Source: Acanthosoma haemorrhoidale
Taxonomy: Eukaryota; Arthropoda; Insecta; Hemiptera; Acanthosomatidae
NCBI GenBank assembly: GCA_930367205.1
Contig: OV884014.1
Coordinates: 75,247,104 to 75,311,103, forward strand
DNA length: 64,000 nucleotides
Reading direction: 5' to 3'
Shown: positions 48,598-59,451 of the stretch, one piece after another
Layout: each line of letters starts with the position of its first letter
Numbering within the stretch: position 1 is the stretch's first letter
Notes under the pieces: generated by a model
The model's input: the letters and a program-made list of their open reading frames with translations, nothing else
What the model was told of the DNA's origin: nothing
Databases searched by the model: none
Made by a program: the position numbers and the translations under genes

Positions 48598-49779
48598 CTG
48601 TAAGGAAACGGTATCACAGGTATAATCATACAGGTATTTTAATTTTAATTAATTGGAAACATGAATCATTTGAGAAAAGTTCAAGAGGTTCGAAGTCATA
48701 AAAATGGAGTTCAGGTGGCTCAATCAATGAAATAAGAGAAAATGTTAAAAATCATGTTTACACTCCTGGAAAATAGGACTGGTAAACGTTTTCTTATTCA
48801 ACACTAACATATAATTAAAATAAACGTACTTATGTCAGGTTAAATTAACTTCAACTGATGATATGTCTGGCAAATACTCTCACCAAAACATCTGACCAGG
48901 TCATCCTAGCCAATATCTCTCTTCCTAATAGCCAAATCCTAACCCTGACCAGATGTAGCGGGAAAAATAAAAAAATTATATGCTAGTACAAGTTGCACTT
49001 GAGGGACTCTAAAATGGTCTATTGGTCACTCCTTCTGTTTATGATCTATCCCTTGATTGAATGTGAGTATGTTCCGTACATATTAGTTATTACAGATAAT
49101 AACGAAGGAGTTAAGATTTTCTTTAGCTCATCGCAACTAAAGATACAATAAGAAAAAATGGAACATTAAAATTCATTAACTCTATCACGACTGAAGGTTT
49201 TAAAAGCTAGAAACATCTGTATTTAATAACTAATGATAAAATGGCACTGGGAGGAAACATTTTGATTCGTTGGAATCCCGTATACAGCAGGTTCATAATC
49301 ATGATACTAAATGATAGATGAGGTACGGGTTCCTAAAATTTATTAAACTAAAATTTCATTCAGCATTAAAAGGAATTGAATTCTTGGCCTAAATAATGTA
49401 GAAACTGACAAGAGAAATATCATTTTGAAGACAATACATATAACTGTAGTATAGCATGTAGGAATAGAAATAGTGCAAGGAAAGCATTAAAGTTTTTCGT
49501 AAGTAGTTTGTAAGGCTGCTTACCTGATGATATCAAATGAATGCTTAGCACGAGATTCATAGAGTAAACTGAAACAAAAGCAATATATGTAAATAATACT
49601 CTTCAATAATTTGATACATTCAATTTAAGCCTAGGTATCACTAAACCTTACCTGTCGCCTGATCGGCGCTGCCCCCAGAGCACATCGCCGCTGTAAAAGC
49701 CCTGGTCGGCCACCTGGTAGTTCTGGACGCCGTTGATGAGGACTGTGAATACACACACCATCAAGATTACAGCCAACAT
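48336..49779 (-). CDS. MBF2-family small secreted protein (gene 1)
   Basis: Minus-strand exons 49779-49652, 49568-49524 and 48597-48336, with both introns in phase 2 and GT/AG, give 144 residues. The N-terminus MLAVILMVCVFTVLING is a signal peptide. The C-terminal domain has NITYVEAWDLS, GNVCITRGGVDQPTLTLHFQ and INYFVRVYGY, matching the NI..VEA.D...GG...IT.GG.....TI.F.S pattern of insect MBF2 proteins. MBF2 was first named as a transcription co-activator in silkworm, but most members are secreted; the role here is unknown. A TATA box (TATAAAG) lies about 59 bases upstream of the ATG, and AATAAA lies about 96 bases after the stop. The second MBF2 gene lies 3.5 kb away and is transcribed divergently. 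Confidence 0.92.
49524..49568 (-). CDS. MBF2 gene 1, exon 2 (45 nt)
   Basis: Acceptor TTGTTTCAG and donor CATCAG/GTAAGC; phase 2 on both sides. Encodes LLYESRAKHSFDII, matching the LLY.S segment that precedes the MBF2 core in the family. Confidence 0.88.
49652..49779 (-). CDS. MBF2 gene 1, exon 1 (signal peptide)
   Basis: The start ATG is followed by a hydrophobic core, then NYQVADQGFYSGDVLWGQRR. Donor GACAG/GTAAGG, phase 2. An ATG further upstream (in TGGATAAGCAC) opens another frame without family resemblance and is rejected as the start. Confidence 0.9.
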
Positions 49780-49837
49780 CTTGAGATCTTGTTGCGAGTG
49801 CAGGGTTTCGAATGTGCTTATCCACTGTCCAGACCTG

Positions 49838-49844
49838 CTTTATA
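49838..49844 (-). promoter_or_regulatory. TATA box of MBF2 gene 1
   Basis: TATAAAG on the minus strand (in GATATAAAGCAGGTC), 59 bases upstream of the start ATG; a transcript starting about 30 bases downstream would have a short 5' UTR. Confidence 0.55.
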
Positions 49845-49859
49845 TCAATGAGACCTGAC

Positions 49860-50519
49860 GCATTATTTGCAAATGAGCGTTATCGTAATGCATGTATATT
49901 TATCGCTGCTATGAGGTGACAAATTTGTTTGTATTTCAATGTGCAATGGATGAGACCGCTTTACTCACGTCCGAACCAATCTGAATAGGAAATGAAAATA
50001 GAGATCGGAAATACAAATTCAGCGTTTTTACCGACAATTTCTTTTTTGGTCTTAGTTGCAAGGAACCCAGAAATGTGACGTATGAAACGCTTTCTAAAAA
50101 GTAGTATGGCAATAAATATTTAAAAAGAAACGTACCCTATATAATTTCGACTAAACCGAAAAAAATAGCGACAAGTTGTAGAATACAGGGAAGTCACTAC
50201 AAAAAGAAGCTGGACCAGCAATGCAGGAAAGTATATGGCTTCGGAGTCGAAAAGTCTTTAAAAATATAATTAATTGGAATGTGTGTGTGATCCAAAGAGT
50301 TTCGTTAAGCTTTTGGAAACTATGTGATTGCCCTACCAAATATTAATGTTATATTACAATGAATTAATTCATTATTGACCCTTCATTATTTTTCCCCAGA
50401 CTGCTAATTATTGTTTTTAGCATATTTCAGGCATCAAGTATGACTTTATGTTATTATAGGTAACTTAAATATAAATTCATATTATATACTACCCTTCATT
50501 ATTATTCATGGGACTTATG
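49860..50519. other. Intergenic, upstream of MBF2 gene 1
   Basis: AT-rich sequence between the MBF2 gene 1 promoter and a LINE copy. No repeat or exon recognised. Confidence 0.4.
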
Positions 50520-51362
50520 TTATTAGTTACAGACTGGGCATGTTAAACATCAGTGTAAACGCCGGGAAGACCGACTGCGAATCTTCTCCCTCCAAAAGGG
50601 GAAAAAATCATTGCCAAAATCGTATAGCATATATGCAAGAGAACTCACCAGTTTTCTCAATGCATTTTTTGGGTATAAAAATTGGTAGGCATCTCCATTT
50701 CTCTACTCATTTTAGTAATAAAATATAAAACTTACGGCACAGGTCTTAACGGGGCTATCGCACTTGCTAACTTCACCTAACCTGTCGCTTCGTCTCAGAT
50801 TGATGATATATAAATGTGTCCTCCGGCCAGCTCTGCTGTACAGTGCCCCACTATTTACCCACTTGACTGGTAATACAGCCAAATGCCTCCAACATTTCCA
50901 GAATGGGATCATGCAAAATGTGGTCCGACATACCTCTTTCGAGAGGTTGAAGAACGCTGACCTGCACCCGTTGCTTGGTGTGCCGTCGGTGGGTGAGTTC
51001 ATCCGCCGGAGACACATTAAGTTTTTTGACTCGATGCATCACCTGACAAACCCAGTGTTTAACACTATGACCCAACCACCCCTCCCGCATCGATGGCAAC
51101 AGACTGTCGGGGAAAAATTAGGTTAAGAATTAGAATGTAAGTTAGTTTGAAGGTTGATCAAACAGGTGAGCCCCATCACCTTTAATAGTCAGTTTAGTCC
51201 AGTCACGTATAATGTATATCATTATACTTGTTTATTCATTATATAATTTTTATAAAATAACAAAACCTGTATATAATGTAGCGATGCTACAGGAAATACA
51301 ATAATAATTTGTCAATAGATTCGACTGAGGATCTATAATTATCTATGAATTTGAATGGGCTA
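50520..51362 (+). mobile_element. LINE family B, best-preserved copy
   Basis: Encodes QENSPVFSMHFLGIKIGRHL in one frame and, after a frame change near 50,725, LSLRLRLMIYKCVLRPALLY, FQNGIMQNVVRHTSFERLK, EFIRRRHIKFFDSMHHLTNP and LPHRWQQTVGEKLG with TAA at about 51,124. The 3' UTR (GGTGAGCCCCATCACCTTTA) runs to about 51,362. 5'-truncated part of the RT polyprotein. Confidence 0.85.
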
Positions 51363-52226
51363 TAAAGGGAATAAATAAATGTATCATGTTTTTTTTACAT
51401 CAAATGGAAGGTAATGAAATATGCCGCGTCTCCAGCTTGAACAAGGGCAACGACTAGGAGATGCAGAAAGTTAAAAATACAGATTCATGGGTTAAAAAAA
51501 AACATGGTTTGTCAAAATGAACATTCATGTGGGAGTGATTTCATTGAATCAGTATTTTCTGATAAATGGATGGTATGTGAGTCATTTCTGCTTATCCTCT
51601 TCCACTTCCTTATGCATATTACATTGCTGTTGCAGGTTATTCATTAAGGGCAGGTTCGGACATGTCGAGTGTCATCGAGGTGGATGCATCATGCACTTGA
51701 ACGTGTATATTTAAAGTTGCGAAATCGATTTTATTTATTATATTTTTAATAGCGATCGTCCACTTAAGCCTTAATACCAAATGCATGTTAGTAATCTTTG
51801 CATTGAGATTTTTAACCCTTCATCTTGAACCAGGTAGGGTCCGCCTCGACGCCATGCTTTGATTCGTGTATGTCATGCTCTTATAATGAGAGCAATATTT
51901 ATGAAATTAGATTAATATTTCCATAAAAAATCTTCGATAATATTTCGGTATAAGAAAATTTGCATTATTCACCGATTGCAAAGATTTTATTTATGTGTTT
52001 AACAATGTTTATAGTATTCGACCAAAGTATATTAGCCCTTTAAAATTAAGTTAAATAAAATTGTTTAAACGATATTACGTTGTTTATTTGATTATAAGTC
52101 TTAGCCGTGTTCAACTGTGTGAACAGTCCTTTGTCTAATTTCTTTTTTTTTCAATTCTGTTTAATGAAAGGTACACTTAAGGAAACGTACCCTCCTCTAT
52201 TTATGGAATTGAAATAAATTCTTTTT
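51363..52226. other. Intergenic, nothing recognised
   Basis: AT-rich; only a 65-codon frame of no recognised family at 51,517-51,714. Confidence 0.35.
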
Positions 52227-52615
52227 CATGTTTTAATACATCCCCCATGTAGCCGATAAAATTGTTAAATCCGGGCATCTGTACCGTGCTAGGGGAATAC
52301 TAGGTGACTCCAGACAGATGTTACCGTGAGAGAATACCAGCACACTAGGAATTTTCTATGACTTGTGCTACTAGTTCTAATGTGAGACATATTCTTATTT
52401 TACTTTCCCTTTGTCAGTAATGCATTAGTTCCTTCCATGACCACTTTTATTGTGACCTATTTCTAGAGAATCTCCCAAGAATACCTAGCAGAATTAATAT
52501 TTTAATTATTAGATTCAATCTAGTTTGTGATCATTAATTATGTATATAAATATAGCTTATTTATCTGTTGAATATATTCATATTTATTACTACATCATAG
52601 TCTCACATACCTAAG
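52227..52615 (+). repeat. Dispersed repeat R, copy 2
   Basis: Direct repeat of 46,100-46,495 with scattered changes (CTGTACCGTGCTAGGGGAAT shared). Flanks differ, so it is an interspersed element rather than part of a larger segmental duplication. Confidence 0.75.
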
Positions 52616-53304
52616 TATTCTATTTTGTTAATGTTAACTATGCATTCTACCAGAATAGGAAAAAAAGTTTTTCAGTGACCAAGTCTTGAATTGCCTTTCC
52701 TTCATTATCCATGAAATAAAGTGAGATTAAACATTAAGCCCTTTTTGAATTCCCGCCATTTGGACATTCTTATCTCTTACTTCTAAAATGAAACTAAGCT
52801 TACGCGCTCAGGCTAGAAAAGGGTCTTCGCTAATATATATTCCGTACCCTAAAGTAAAGTAGCATCGGTTTCTTTGTTGACTGCTAGTGCTTGGGTAATT
52901 AATACTGTACGCCTCAAAGATTGGATTTATATTTAAACATACTACGAGTGAGATCAGAACCCTAGCCAGAAGAGGAGACGTGACTTGAACTTCAGCATAA
53001 AATATCTTTATTTATTATGGCCCAAGGAAAAACAATATGCCTGGCGCTGTTATTTAGTAATGTAATTAAGGAAAATTTCATTTTTGTTGATAGTGATATC
53101 TTAAGTACACACGTTCTCTGAAGTAGTGTGAATAAATAGGAAGTGTGAGTTATAAATTAATTATTTCGATAATATATATATACATATGAATTTTTTCAGA
53201 GTAAAATGTAATGTGAATCACGCCGATGTACTATGTATTTACAGGTGACACAATGAGTCATAATCAAGATAAGGTTTTTGTTTAAAAGCGCCGGGGACAC
53301 TTCC

Positions 53305-53453
53305 ATGGCAGCAGTCAGCATGGGCCATCTACTTCTTGCACTGGTCGTCCTCTCCGTCTTGTGGGGTGTCGAAGGATTCCGGAGGAGCTATGATAGAACA
53401 CCCGATGCACTCGTCGAAATAGAACCGTGGAGGAGGATCCCACAACATGACAG
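53305..53453 (+). CDS. MBF2 gene 2, exon 1 (signal peptide)
   Basis: Hydrophobic leader followed by FRRSYDRTPDALVEIEPWRR and IPQHD. Donor GACAG/GTATGA, phase 2 as in gene 1. The upstream TATTTACAG near 53,244 could be the acceptor of this exon if there is a non-coding first exon. Confidence 0.88.
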
Positions 53454-55560
53454 GTATGAGTTAAAAGAATTATGTTTGGAAAATTTATTGTAGAAACGAG
53501 ATGAGTCAATCCAGATATCAACAGCAGAATATATCTATATTTTCTGCATAGGCCCTTCTTATCATAAATTGTGGAAATCAGTATGGATTTTGCATCAATT
53601 AATCTATTAAAAGTAGGCCAATGATATGTCCTGTAGCTTGGCTACATTATTACAATTTTTAATAATTTTACATTGCGATTTGTGATTGTTACAAAAAGTA
53701 TAATGCGGATTGTACATTTTCTATGCAGGTATGGGGCCCACCTTATGAATTATAGACTTAAAACTAACTTACATCAAACAAAAACATTGTAACATAATTT
53801 TCCCGGAAAGTCTGTTGATATCGATGTTTAGCTAAACAACCAAATGAATACAATTAGAGATAGAGATAGAATGGCTGTATATCATTTTATGTTACATCGG
53901 CTCGTTATATATTGTAGTTCCCAGACGTTAGAGCGCCTCTAAACAAAACAGAAAGTACAATTAATACGTAAAACTTAGATATCTACTTATTTATATGCAC
54001 GAAAACAGAAACAATAAAACTGACTGAATACAAATTATCTATAGATAATGATGAATCTTTCGTGTTATCTTCATTGACACATTTCTTAGGCACCTAGTTT
54101 ATTTACTAAGAATTGATTTATTTTATTTCTAAGGATATATTAAATAGTGTTAAGCAAAAAGAGTTTATAAAGACAAGCAAAGTTCTGAAACCCAAGAGTA
54201 GAAAATTTGCTTTTTATTGTTTGCCCACCAATGTGATTTAGCTAATAAAATGCAGCGTTTTTGGACAAAAATACTTTGTAGTTTTATCATTACGAAACTG
54301 TCGGGTGCTCTTGTATCTTACAACATTGTTTATTCACATTTTATGCCTATTTTAATAAATCAAATTTAATTATAACGTAATTATAATAAACAATATTCGA
54401 AAAGTTTAGTCAGTATATATTTATAATGTGTTAAATTATTTGTTCAAAAAAAAATTGAAATCTCTCCCTAAAATATATTCTATTATTTTTATTGCAATAA
54501 CATTCGACGTTTCACCTATCCACGGATCCTCAGGACTACAATTTAGACAAGAAACACATATTTACACGCATTCATAAAATTGCATAGAAAACAATTAATT
54601 TAATCAGATCGGCAATAAAAACAACACAGGTTAGTAATAGTATCATTGAACTCCATTTATTATATCATTTATTGGTTGTTGTACTCCAAATCGGAAACCA
54701 AAAAAAAGGTAAATATTACGCTAAGCGCCTCTATTAGTACAAAAACCAATTACACACCTTTGTATGTGAGAAAAACTTATTTGAATAATTTAGAATGGAA
54801 AACATTATTTGCATAGTTTAGAAGAAAAACAAATATTGTTGCTTGTCTTAATTGTATTCTTTATGTAATATCAATGATAAAAGATATTATATTTTACACT
54901 TCAAGCATTATTTTTATTTTTTTTAAATAAGCAAGTTAACACAAATTAAAATATAAATTTACACATGTTCTTTAGACTATCAACTGTACTTGGGTAGTAT
55001 TTTTTAATGGGATACATGAATTGCTCTTGACTTTAAATATTTTTATTGGTTGATTGAGAAATTGTTAATATTTAAAACACAACTAATTCATATTAAATGA
55101 AAGGCTAGATTTGGTTTAAATGACACCGAATGTTTGTTTTTCATCAAAACTTTTCTTTATTCGCTAGCGCGTCCTTCAGTCCACATTTATGAAAAACATG
55201 TAATAAATGTTAGGCTTTGACGTTAATAATATTTGTGTTGTTGATTAACTGATATTAAATCGTAACGTTCACTTTGCCAGGTTGAGGCCAGCCCGGAGGA
55301 GCCAGTCTGAGTTTTCGTTCTCCTTCGACAAAAAAGGTCTCTTGGGAAAGGTGAGCTTCGATGTGGATGTCCTTCTGCCGCCCTACGCCATGTCTAGGAA
55401 CATCACCCACGTGGACGTGCGGTTCGATCCCCGATCAGACCTGGATGGCGAAGTGTCCATCACTAGGGGCGGCCTGGGCTTCGACTATGCCACCGTACAC
55501 TTCGAGTCCAACGCTGATGTTGGCCGGATGCGTGCCTACGTGAGGCTGGAGAGCCGATGA
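53305..55560 (+). CDS. MBF2-family small secreted protein (gene 2)
   Basis: Exons 53305-53453 and 55281-55560, joined in phase 2 (AG+G) by a GT/AG intron, give 142 residues. Signal peptide MGHLLLALVVLSVLWGVEG starts at the second in-frame ATG (53320); the first ATG (53305) adds five residues. The core reads LLGKVSFDVDVLLPPYAMSR, NITHVDVRFDPRSDLDGEVS and ITRGGLGFDYATVHFESN, clearly MBF2. The last exon covers both exon 2 and exon 3 of gene 1, so one intron was lost or gained. A TTTAAAAG box lies 24 bases before the first ATG. AATAAA at 55768-55773 is the likely poly(A) signal. The last exon has an exact extra copy at 57925-58204. Confidence 0.9.
53560..53710 (+). repeat. Dispersed repeat, copy 2 (in MBF2 gene 2 intron)
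   Basis: Counterpart of 32,200-32,350: GTGGAAATCAGTATGGATTT and TTTGTGATTGTTACAAAAAG. Confidence 0.5.
55281..55560 (+). CDS. MBF2 gene 2, terminal exon
   Basis: Acceptor CACTTTGCCAG; encodes LRPARRSQSEFSFSFDKKG, the NIT and ITRGG core, and MRAYVRLESR then TGA at 55,558-55,560. Confidence 0.92.
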
Positions 55561-55767
55561 GCCCCTTACTGGACACGACTGGATATTGCTTTTATATTTA
55601 TTATTTCTTGTACCAAACGTAATTTAACCAAAGATGGAATAGGAGAGTGTGGGCGATTTCTTGATGAAAACTGTTGAAGAGGAAGATCTTTTGAACGGGA
55701 AGATGTAGAGGGAATGATATGGTTATGCTATTTAGAGAGACGTCCTAAATTTGAGGAGAAGCCTGAA

Positions 55768-55773
55768 AATAAA
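55768..55773 (+). terminator. Possible poly(A) signal of MBF2 gene 2
   Basis: AATAAA, 207 bases past the stop codon. It lies in the segment that is missing from the second copy of the exon. Confidence 0.4.
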
Positions 55774-55972
55774 AATTTGTTAGTTACAAAAATGTATCAT
55801 TACTTACCAAAACCTTACACAAAACCAAAATATTTATAAATATTATAGTACACTAATTCCATAACATCCATGTTTCCTGTATACCCACAAAGAAAAATAA
55901 TAATGCTGTATTTTTAATGCCTGGAGAGAACACCTGGATATTCAAGTAGTACAAGGGCAACAGGATACTTAA

Positions 55973-56437
55973 GTGTTTTGTGGCACAAAGCAAGGCCTAA
56001 TATCAACAGTCCACGCTCTTAAAGCAGCTAAAATACCTTTCCACACCTACGCCCTTAGGGGAACAAAACCGAAACTTTTAAAGTTTCTATTACACGGATT
56101 CGATTTAACTCATCCTATCGAAGAAATAAAAAACCACATTATTCCTGCAGGTGGTATAATATCGGTCTACAGGCTCAGAAAAAGTTACCAAAATGGCAAA
56201 CGGCTGGCCCAGCAAAAAACAATTGCATCACCTAGGGACGCTAGATACGCTCCGGCATCCACACCTCCAAGACAAACCTTCAAATTCTCAGGTGACCTCT
56301 GGGAAGCACCTAATAACGGAAAGGTTTTTCGCGCCCTTGACTTCACCCAATTCAAACATGGACGCCATGTTCAACATTTTAGGCACCATGATCACATTCA
56401 TGAACCAGCTGACGTCACAGCTGACTCGTCTCATTGA
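55973..56437 (+). pseudogene. LINE ORF1 remnant (pre-C2HC gag domain)
   Basis: TKQGLISTVHALKAAKIPFH, then LRGTKPKLLKFLLHGFDLTH and PIEEIKNHIIPAGGIISVYR. This resembles the gag-like domain that sits before zinc knuckles in Jockey-clade LINEs; the knuckles themselves are not present. The part from 56,071 is repeated at 58,235. Confidence 0.65.
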
Positions 56438-56473
56438 AAGAGTTCTGGCTAGACTCGAAAGAGCACCAACTCC

Positions 56474-57038
56474 ATGATTGGGTACAATATTCTCAATTAT
56501 AACGTTTGCGGTCTTAGGCCCAAACAAGGCGATGTCGAAGCTATCTTACGTTGTCATAACCCGGATGTAGCAGTTCTAACAGATACCAGACTGAACAAGG
56601 ACTGCTACTGTCGTTTCCCAGACTACTCTACCAACCAGCAGGACACAGAAACAATCTCAGGGGGTGTGGCTATTCTAGTCAGGCAGGGAGTGCCATGCAA
56701 ACGTTTAGACCCAGTGGTGCCGCCTGACGGGAACCACTACACCACTGCACCCTCCAACTCCGATTGAGTAGCAATATCGTTGTAACTGGGATTTACAGAA
56801 GGCCAAGAACAAATCTGACGACAGCCAGGCTCCTAATCACCCAGATCAGCAAAGACAAAAGGAACGTCATTATTGGAGACCTTAATGCCAATCACAGCTG
56901 CCACTGCCTCTGCCAGCTTTCGTCAGCTGGTAGAGTGGAACAAAAGCTAATGCCCTAGGTAGACATATTATCAAGACACCGTTCACAGTGATCCACCCAG
57001 GCTTACCGACATTTAGACAATATAGAAACCCAGATAGA
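56474..57038 (+). pseudogene. LINE apurinic-type endonuclease, copy 1 (cut by duplication)
   Basis: MIGYNILNYNVCGLRPKQGD, NPDVAVLTDTRLNKD and SGGVAILVRQG, then in another frame VVTGIYRRPRTNLTTA and NVIIGDLNANHS. The N-W.N, ET/DT.L and GDLNA.H motifs are those of LINE endonucleases. Stops at 56,765 and 56,956 break it. Confidence 0.8.
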
Positions 57039-57042
57039 TATA

Positions 57043-59202
57043 GAAAAGTTTAGTCAGTATATATTTATAATGTGTTAAATTATTTGTTCAAAAAAAAATT
57101 GAAATCTCTCCCTAAAATATATTCTATTATTTTTATTGCAATAACATTCGACGTTTCACCTATCCACGGATCCTCAGGACTACAATTTAGACAAGAAACA
57201 CATATTTACACGCATTCATAAAATTGCATAGAAAACAATTAATTTAATCAGATCGGCAATAAAAACAACACAGGTTAGTAATAGTATCATTGAACTCCAT
57301 TTATTATATCATTTATTGGTTGTTGTACTCCAAATCGGAAACCAAAAAAAAGGTAAATATTACGCTAAGCGCCTCTATTAGTACAAAAACCAATTACACA
57401 CCTTTGTATGTGAGAAAAACTTATTTGAATAATTTAGAATGGAAAACATTATTTGCATAGTTTAGAAGAAAAACAAATATTGTTGCTTGTCTTAATTGTA
57501 TTCTTTATGTAATATCAATGATAAAAGATATTATATTTTACACTTCAAGCATTATTTTTATTTTTTTTAAATAAGCAAGTTAACACAAATTAAAATATAA
57601 ATTTACACATGTTCTTTAGACTATCAACTGTACTTGGGTAGTATTTTTTAATGGGATACATGAATTGCTCTTGACTTTAAATATTTTTATTGGTTGATTG
57701 AGAAATTGTTAATATTTAAAACACAACTAATTCATATTAAATGAAAGGCTAGATTTGGTTTAAATGACACCGAATGTTTGTTTTTCATCAAAACTTTTCT
57801 TTATTCGCTAGCGCGTCCTTCAGTCCACATTTATGAAAAACATGTAATAAATGTTAGGCTTTGACGTTAATAATATTTGTGTTGTTGATTAACTGATATT
57901 AAATCGTAACGTTCACTTTGCCAGGTTGAGGCCAGCCCGGAGGAGCCAGTCTGAGTTTTCGTTCTCCTTCGACAAAAAAGGTCTCTTGGGAAAGGTGAGC
58001 TTCGATGTGGATGTCCTTCTGCCGCCCTACGCCATGTCTAGGAACATCACCCACGTGGACGTGCGGTTCGATCCCCGATCAGACCTGGATGGCGAAGTGT
58101 CCATCACTAGGGGCGGCCTGGGCTTCGACTATGCCACCGTACACTTCGAGTCCAACGCTGATGTTGGCCGGATGCGTGCCTACGTGAGGCTGGAGAGCCG
58201 ATGAGCCCCTTACTGGACTCTTAAACTCTTACTGGAAACTTTTAAAGTTTCTATTACACGGATTCGATTTAACTCATCCTATCGAAGAAATAAAAAACCA
58301 CATTATTCCTGCAGGTGGTATAATATCGGTCTACAGGCTCAGAAAAAGTTACCAAAATGGCAAACGGCTGGCCCAGCAAAAAACAATTGCATCACCTAGG
58401 GACGCTAGATACGCTCCGGCATCCACACCTCCAAGACAAACCTTCAAATTCTCAGGTGACCTCTGGGAAGCACCTAATAACGGAAAGGTTTTTCGCGCCC
58501 TTGACTTCACCCAATTCAAACATGGACGCCATGTTCAACATTTTAGGCACCATGATCACATTCATGAACCAGCTGACGTCACAGCTGACTCGTCTCATTG
58601 AAAGAGTTCTGGCTAGACTCGAAAGAGCACCAACTCCATGATTGGGTACAATATTCTCAATTATAACGTTTGCGGTCTTAGGCCCAAACAAGGCGATGTC
58701 GAAGCTATCTTACGTTGTCATAACCCGGATGTAGCAGTTCTAACAGATACCAGACTGAACAAGGACTGCTACTGTCGTTTCCCAGACTACTCTACCAACC
58801 AGCAGGACACAGAAACAATCTCAGGGGGTGTGGCTATTCTAGTCAGGCAGGGAGTGCCATGCAAACGTTTAGACCCAGTGGTGCCGCCTGACGGGAACCA
58901 CTACACCACTGCACCCTCCAACTCCGATTGAGTAGCAATATCGTTGTAACTGGGATTTACAGAAGGCCAAGAACAAATCTGACGACAGCCAGGCTCCTAA
59001 TCACCCAGATCAGCAAAGACAAAAGGAACGTCATTATTGGAGACCTTAATGCCAATCACAGCTGCCACTGCCTCTGCCAGCTTTCGTCAGCTGGTAGAGT
59101 GGAACAAAAGCTAATGCCCTAGGTAGACATATTATCAAGACACCGTTCACAGTGATCCACCCAGGCTTACCGACATTTAGACAATATAGAAACCCAGATA
59201 GA
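57043..59202 (+). repeat. Tandem duplication, unit 2, with internal 496-bp loss
   Basis: Unit 2 lacks the sequence matching 55,575-56,070; in its place are 16 bases, TCTTAAACTCTTACTG. The two units meet at AGATAGATATAGAAAAG, with four extra bases TATA at the junction. Confidence 0.9.
57925..58204 (+). CDS. Duplicate terminal exon of MBF2 gene 2
   Basis: Same sequence as 55281-55560, including the acceptor and about 880 bases of upstream intron, so it could be spliced as an alternative last exon giving the same protein. Its native 3' UTR and AATAAA are deleted just after the stop, and LINE sequence follows. It may be real or an assembly artefact. Confidence 0.7.
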
Positions 59203-59450
59203 ACCTCCACACCGGATTTATTTCTAACCCAACAACCTCATCAGGTCACCGGCTGCTCGGCGCTCGACTTTGAATCTTTGGATCATCGGCCTATTCTCTA
59301 CGAGCTAGAAGGGCATATTTAGGAGCCACCATACGAACAAGATATGACTACCGAGAAGCCAATTGGGTCCAATATAAGCATCTCATTAGTGCCGATTGCC
59401 CCCAATTGCGCCTCTGAGAAATACTTGGGATATTGACAGCGCTTCTATCA
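58638..59450 (+). pseudogene. LINE endonuclease, copy 2, joined to RT
   Basis: Exact repeat of copy 1 to 59,202, then continues with the domain end (TPDLFLTQQPHQ, LDFESLDHRPIL, the latter matching the S.SDHRPI block) leading into the RT region. This shows copy 2 is attached to the original downstream part of the element. Confidence 0.8.
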
Positions 59451-59451
59451 G

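Larger units (their letters stand above)
54399..57038 (+). repeat. Tandem duplication, unit 1
   Basis: 54,399-55,574 recurs at 57,043-58,218, and 56,071-57,038 recurs at 58,235-59,202, with no difference noticed. Unit 1 runs from the MBF2 gene 2 intron through its last exon into the LINE. Confidence 0.9.

Noticed and set aside
49631..49825. 64-codon minus-strand frame overlapping MBF2 gene 1 exon 1
   Set aside because: It is the +1 shadow of the signal-peptide exon; only the other frame gives a signal peptide and joins in frame to the next exons.
46100..52615. MBF2 genes as products of one large segmental duplication bounded by repeat R
   Set aside because: The repeats are direct while the genes are in opposite orientation, and intergenic flanks do not match, so the repeat does not mark the gene duplication.
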